Shown here: in pieces, positions 60,458 through 64,000 of the stretch
Position numbering within the stretch: position 1 is the stretch's first letter
Layout: the number at the start of each line of letters is the position of its first letter
Assembly (NCBI RefSeq): GCF_041770905.1
Contig: NZ_JBEUWX010000001.1
Coordinates: 186,001-250,000, forward strand
Direction of reading: 5' to 3'
From: Propionivibrio hellwigii
GTDB taxonomy: Bacteria > Pseudomonadota > Gammaproteobacteria > Burkholderiales > Rhodocyclaceae
Length of the DNA: 64,000 bases
Translations under genes and position numbers: made by a program
Notes under the pieces: generated by a model
Seen by the model: only the letters and a program-made list of their open reading frames with translations
Database searches by the model: none
What the model was told of the DNA's origin: nothing

Positions 60458-61336
60458 ATGCCGGAACTGCCTGAGGTCGAGGTTAGCCGCCAAGGGTTGC
60501 TGCCCTATCTGGTTGGGCAACGCATCGAACGCACCATTTTTCGCGTCCCGCGACTGCGTCGCGCATTGACCGAGGATTTGGCTGCGACGCTGGTCGGACA
60601 GCGCATTGTCGCCATTGCGCGGCGTGGCAAATACCTGCTGTTCGACTGTGAAATTCCGGCGGCTGGCCGGGGTGAGGCACGGGATGGAGATGGAATGACC
60701 GATGGCGGGAATCAGCATGGCTGGCTGATCGTCCATTTGGGGATGTCGGGGAGTTTGCGCCTTGTGCCGCCGGGAACGACCTGGCAGAAGCATGACCATG
60801 TCGACCTTGTTTTTGCCGATACCGTCCTGCGTTTCCGTGATCCACGCCGCTTTGGGCTGCTTGCTTGGCATCCAGGCACGGATATTTATGCCCATCCCCT
60901 GCTTGCCGCCCAAGGGGTCGAGCCGCTTTCGCCGCAATTTGACGGCAGCTGGCTTTACGCTGCGACGCGTCGGCGCACCGCACCGATCAAGCCGCTCTTG
61001 ATGGATAGTCATTTGGTTGTCGGCATCGGCAACATCTATGCGGCGGAGAGCCTGTTCTTGGCAGGAATTTCGCCACTGCGTCGCGCCGGTCGGCTGACCC
61101 GAGCGCAGTGTGTGCGTCTGGCCGAAGCCGTTCGGATGACACTATTGCGCGCGATCGCCGCTGGCGGTAGCAGTGTGCGCGATTATGTGCATAGCGATGG
61201 CGGTGCAGGCAGCTTCCAGATGCAATGCGCAGTCTATGATCGCGCGGGCGCGCCCTGCGTCGTTTGCAGTACGCCGATCCGGTGCGTGCGCCAAAGCGGG
61301 CGCAGCAGCTTTTACTGTCCGCAATGCCAGAAGTAG
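60458..61336 (+). CDS. mutM: Formamidopyrimidine-DNA glycosylase (Fpg/MutM)
   Basis: Base-excision repair enzyme that removes 8-oxoguanine and nicks the site. The 292 residues start MPELPEVEVSRQGLLPYLVG (catalytic Pro2 and Glu3). VHLGMSGSLRL, DPRRFGLLAW, GIGNIYAAESLFLAGISP and a C-terminal zinc finger (CVVCSTPIRCVRQSGRSSFY...CPQCQK) are present. Compared with most Fpg proteins there is an extra Gly/Asp-rich stretch of about 20 residues at 67-87. GGGAGG precedes the ATG. Confidence 0.95.
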   Translation: MPELPEVEVSRQGLLPYLVGQRIERTIFRVPRLRRALTEDLAATLVGQRIVAIARRGKYLLFDCEIPAAGRGEARDGDGMTDGGNQHGWLIVHLGMSGSLRLVPPGTTWQKHDHVDLVFADTVLRFRDPRRFGLLAWHPGTDIYAHPLLAAQGVEPLSPQFDGSWLYAATRRRTAPIKPLLMDSHLVVGIGNIYAAESLFLAGISPLRRAGRLTRAQCVRLAEAVRMTLLRAIAAGGSSVRDYVHSDGGAGSFQMQCAVYDRAGAPCVVCSTPIRCVRQSGRSSFYCPQCQK

Positions 61337-61588
61337 CAAAGAAACGGCGATCGCTGGGTGATCGCTACCCCGTCAAAGCACTGCCTGTGGTGGATTGCCG
61401 TGAACCGGCGGCGCGTTTTCCGTATTTTTGGGGTGTCGCATATGTGACGTATTTGGGACATATCGATGCGCCAAGCGAATAGGGCATGATGGATTAAAAA
61501 GAATCGTGTTACATTATGGACAAAGAGTGTTTCATATTGTTTCTCGTACATTTTCTGCTTTTTTCCGCACTTTCGGCCTTTCTGACTC

Positions 61589-63556
61589 ATGACACTCACT
61601 CAGCAATTTGCCGCCTATACGCATTGGCGCTCGCAGCTTGTCGAGGGAATCGATCGCTACAAGCGCTGGCTGGCGGAAAACGAGCTTTCCGATGCGCAGA
61701 CGGGGCAGCGTTTCGCCCGCCTGCTTGAAAAACTGCACGAAGATCGTCTTTACGTCGCTTTCCTCGCTGAGTTTTCGCGTGGCAAATCGGAACTGATCAA
61801 CGCCGTTTTTTTCGCCGAATATGGCCATCGCATGCTACCTTCGACGGCTGGGCGCACCACGATGTGCCCGACCGAGCTGCTGTTCGATCCCGGGAAAGTG
61901 CCTTGTATCGAGCTGTTGCCCATTGAAACACGCGGCTCGGGACTGGGGGTGGGAGAATACCGGCGGTCGCCGGAAGCCTGGAGAACGGTTCCTCTTGATA
62001 TCGAGTCGCCGGAGGCCATGCACGCTGCTTTGCGCGCGGTGAGCGAAGTGTTGCATGTGCCACTGAATGTGGCCAAGGCGCTCGGGTTTGCCCAGAATGC
62101 AATGGATAATACGGCGTTGGATATCGCCGCGGACGGCTCGGTGGAAATCCCTCGCTGGCGTCATGCCATCATTAATTTCCCCCACCCGCTCTTACAGCAA
62201 GGGCTGGTGATTCTCGACACGCCCGGTCTGAATGCGATTGGCGCTGAACCGGGGTTGACGCTATCGATGCTGCCCAATGCGGATGCGACTATTTTCGTCC
62301 TGTCGGCCGATGCGGGCGTCACGTTGTCCGACCTGACTATCTGGAAAGACTATATCAGTGCATCCAGAGGGGGAAGTAAAGGCCGAATGATCGTGCTCAA
62401 TAAGATCGATGGCTTATGGGATGAATTGCGCTCGCCCGCTGAAATCAACGCCGAAATTGACCGCCAGGTGAGTACATGCGCAGTGACGCTGGGCGTGCCG
62501 ACGGCGCAGATTTTTCCCGTCTCGGCGCAAAAAGGACTGGTCGCCAAAATCAACGGGGACGAAGCCTTGTTAGCCCGCAGTCGCATCAATGCGTTCGAGA
62601 ATGCGTTGGTCAACAAGCTGATTCCGGCCAAACGCGAGATCGTGCGCGAAAATACGCAAGCCGAATTTGCCGACATTGATCTGCGTGCGCGTAACCTGCT
62701 TGAAGCGCGGCTCTCCGAGCTAGGCGAACAACTCGCAGAATTGACCGAGCTGCGCGGCAAAAACAAGGGGGTTGTCGGATACATGATGAATAAAATCCGT
62801 GCCCGCAAGGAAGAATTCGAGGCCGCGCTGGAGCGTTATTATGCGGTGCGCAGCGTATTTTCCCAGCTCTCGAACCAGCTGTATGGTCATCTGGGCGTCG
62901 GAGTGGTGCGTCGATTGGCAACGGCGACGCGCGATACGATGAACGAGGCGAACTTTTCGAAAACGCTCTCCAATGCGATGAGGCATTTCTTTCTGGTAAT
63001 ACGCGGCAATCTGGATCAGGCCGAGCGCGATGTTCAGGAAATCCACGCCATGCTCGAGGCGGTTTACCGGAAGTTCGTCGTCGAGCATAGTCTCAAGTTG
63101 GATACGCCGATGACCTTTTCGCTGACGCGCTATCAAAGGGAAATCGACCGGCTGGAATCCTGGTGCGACACTCATCTGAATACGGCGTACCAGTTCGTGA
63201 CGCATGACAAAACGAGCGTCATGCAGAAATTTTTTGGGGAAATTGCCGTACAGATGCGGCACAATTTTGAACGCGCCAACCGCGATGCCGAGCTATGGCT
63301 GAGAACTATCATGGCGCCGATGGAAGTCCAGGTGCATGAACGCCAAAAACAGCTCAAGCAGCGCCTCAGCAGCATCAAGCGCATTCATCAGGCGACCGAG
63401 ACGTTAGAAGAACGGATTGATGAACTTCGTCAGGCCGAAAGCGATCTACTCCAACAGCAGCAAAAAACCGAGCGGATCGCGCAGGATGTGTTGCAGGTAT
63501 TTGCCCGGCAGCCCGCAGGCGTGCCGGTCGGCACCGCGCATGTCCGGGCGGCGTAG
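61589..63556 (+). CDS. Bacterial dynamin-like large GTPase
   Basis: 655 residues. The GTPase domain is at the N-terminus: P-loop FLAEFSRGKSELIN (about 58-71), switch I with the RTTMCPTEL Thr (89-97), DTPGLNAIG (G3) and VLNKIDG (G4). The rest is long helices, including a probable paddle region (VVGYMMNKIRARKEEFEAAL) and a C-terminal coiled coil (EERIDELRQAESDLLQQQQ). The layout fits dynamin-like proteins that remodel or protect membranes. It stands alone downstream of mutM rather than in the tandem pairs often seen, so partner and role are open. Confidence 0.82.
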   Translation: MTLTQQFAAYTHWRSQLVEGIDRYKRWLAENELSDAQTGQRFARLLEKLHEDRLYVAFLAEFSRGKSELINAVFFAEYGHRMLPSTAGRTTMCPTELLFDPGKVPCIELLPIETRGSGLGVGEYRRSPEAWRTVPLDIESPEAMHAALRAVSEVLHVPLNVAKALGFAQNAMDNTALDIAADGSVEIPRWRHAIINFPHPLLQQGLVILDTPGLNAIGAEPGLTLSMLPNADATIFVLSADAGVTLSDLTIWKDYISASRGGSKGRMIVLNKIDGLWDELRSPAEINAEIDRQVSTCAVTLGVPTAQIFPVSAQKGLVAKINGDEALLARSRINAFENALVNKLIPAKREIVRENTQAEFADIDLRARNLLEARLSELGEQLAELTELRGKNKGVVGYMMNKIRARKEEFEAALERYYAVRSVFSQLSNQLYGHLGVGVVRRLATATRDTMNEANFSKTLSNAMRHFFLVIRGNLDQAERDVQEIHAMLEAVYRKFVVEHSLKLDTPMTFSLTRYQREIDRLESWCDTHLNTAYQFVTHDKTSVMQKFFGEIAVQMRHNFERANRDAELWLRTIMAPMEVQVHERQKQLKQRLSSIKRIHQATETLEERIDELRQAESDLLQQQQKTERIAQDVLQVFARQPAGVPVGTAHVRAA

Positions 63557-63633
63557 TCCGTAGTCATTGATTGCGCCGATATTCGATACGGCGCGGGGCG
63601 TTCCGTTTCGCGCAGGGTGCTAGTCTCTGGGGC

Positions 63634-63885
63634 TCAGGTGCCGCTGGTCAGCTGCTCATATTTGGCCCACAGCTGCTCGTCGCTTTCGACACAGTTTTCA
63701 TCCTTGATGATGGCATCGACCGGGCAGACTTCCACGCATTGCGGCGTGTCGTAATGTCCGACGCACTCCGTGCACCGGCTCGAATCGATGACATAAATTT
63801 CATCACCTTGTGAGATCGCCACATTCGGGCATTCCGGCTCGCATACATCGCAATTGATGCAGTCGTCGGTGATTATCAACGCCAT
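63634..63885 (-). CDS. 2[4Fe-4S] ferredoxin, YfhL type
   Basis: 83 residues with two cluster motifs: C9-x2-C12-x2-C15-x3-C19 followed by Pro, and the spaced form C38-x2-C41-x8-C50-x3-C54 with Pro. The eight-residue spacer in the second motif is the mark of the YfhL/Alvin ferredoxin group, which have low potentials. It is upstream of nothing on this strand in the window except that it follows coaD, the common coaD-ferredoxin pair. Confidence 0.93.
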   Translation of the reverse strand: MALIITDDCINCDVCEPECPNVAISQGDEIYVIDSSRCTECVGHYDTPQCVEVCPVDAIIKDENCVESDEQLWAKYEQLTSGT

Positions 63886-63916
63886 GAAGAAAACCCTCTT
63901 TCCTTAAAACTAAAAA

Positions 63917-64000
63917 TCAGGTGCGCCGCAAGGCCGCTACCTTGCTGGTCAGACGTTCCTTGACCAGCGGATGAACGAATTTGCCCACATCGCCGCCCAG
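63917..64000 (-). CDS. coaD: Phosphopantetheine adenylyltransferase, C-terminal end (rest outside window)
   Basis: The last 27 residues are visible (LGGDVGKFVHPLVKERLTSK and a few more, stop TGA at 63919-63917). The GGDVxKFVHPxV stretch is the typical CoaD end. The 5' part is beyond base 64000. The ferredoxin gene follows 31 bases downstream, as in other betaproteobacteria. Confidence 0.85.
   Translation of the reverse strand: MGGDVGKFVHPLVKERLTSKVAALRRT

Overview
The window is a GC-rich, gene-dense piece of a betaproteobacterial chromosome. Gene order and protein sequences point to a Rhodocyclales-like organism, but the genus cannot be named from sequence alone. The main clues are his genes running into hisE-HIT-tatABC, rpe-gph-trpEGDC, pilS-pilR-ampD, a Lys/Ala-rich histone H1-like protein, and lolB-ispE-(tRNA-Gln)-prs-rplY-pth.

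Layout. 1-9068: histidine biosynthesis (hisD end, hisB, H, A, F, I, E on +) leads into a HIT hydrolase and the Tat translocase. hemG, a nitroreductase and hisC sit between hisD and hisB, the last two on the opposite strand. 9166-12749: Nif3-like protein, FAH-family hydrolase, a small membrane protein and a MATE exporter. 13134-20359 (-): a probable uptake operon with a TonB-dependent receptor, a NitT/TauT-type ABC transporter whose binding protein carries a Tat-like signal, an FmdE-like protein and a frameshifted nnrS. 20700-22700: a mosaic of dispersed repeats and a pair of ~110-bp inverted repeats around an intact-looking 837-bp IS5-family element. 22698-28178: M61 peptidase, DUF2889 protein, and a PP2C phosphatase / FHA / metallo-beta-lactamase-fold set.

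28241-34044: rpe-gph, then the trp operon. A previously hidden 25-codon leader peptide with four Trp codons, followed by mutually exclusive hairpins, precedes trpE, so attenuation is predicted. 34345-37186: a tight three-gene accessory cassette. It encodes a coiled-coil/J-like/PD-(D/E)XK protein, a DEDDh exonuclease and a protein of near-identical 25-residue Trp-rich repeats. It lies between the trp terminator and two tRNA genes and is the best candidate here for an undescribed system. 38138-43618: a membrane-anchored protein of unknown function, a PP0621-like protein, pilS, pilR and ampD. 44356-45111: histone H1-like gene.

45607-50172: glnS, then a (-) operon of two membrane-anchored J-domain proteins flanking a lipoprotein. 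50444-55240: pyrF, garR-like gene, pth, rplY, prs and tRNA-Gln. 55493-60164 (-): iron alcohol dehydrogenase, ispE, lolB and a TPR protein. 60458-64000: mutM, a bacterial dynamin-like GTPase, a YfhL-type ferredoxin and the end of coaD.

Most of the window is housekeeping biosynthesis (His, Trp, UMP, PRPP, isoprenoids) with envelope and secretion functions. Accessory content is concentrated at 12.7-22.7 kb, 34.3-37.2 kb and 47.5-50.2 kb. All calls come from reading the sequence; no database search was run.
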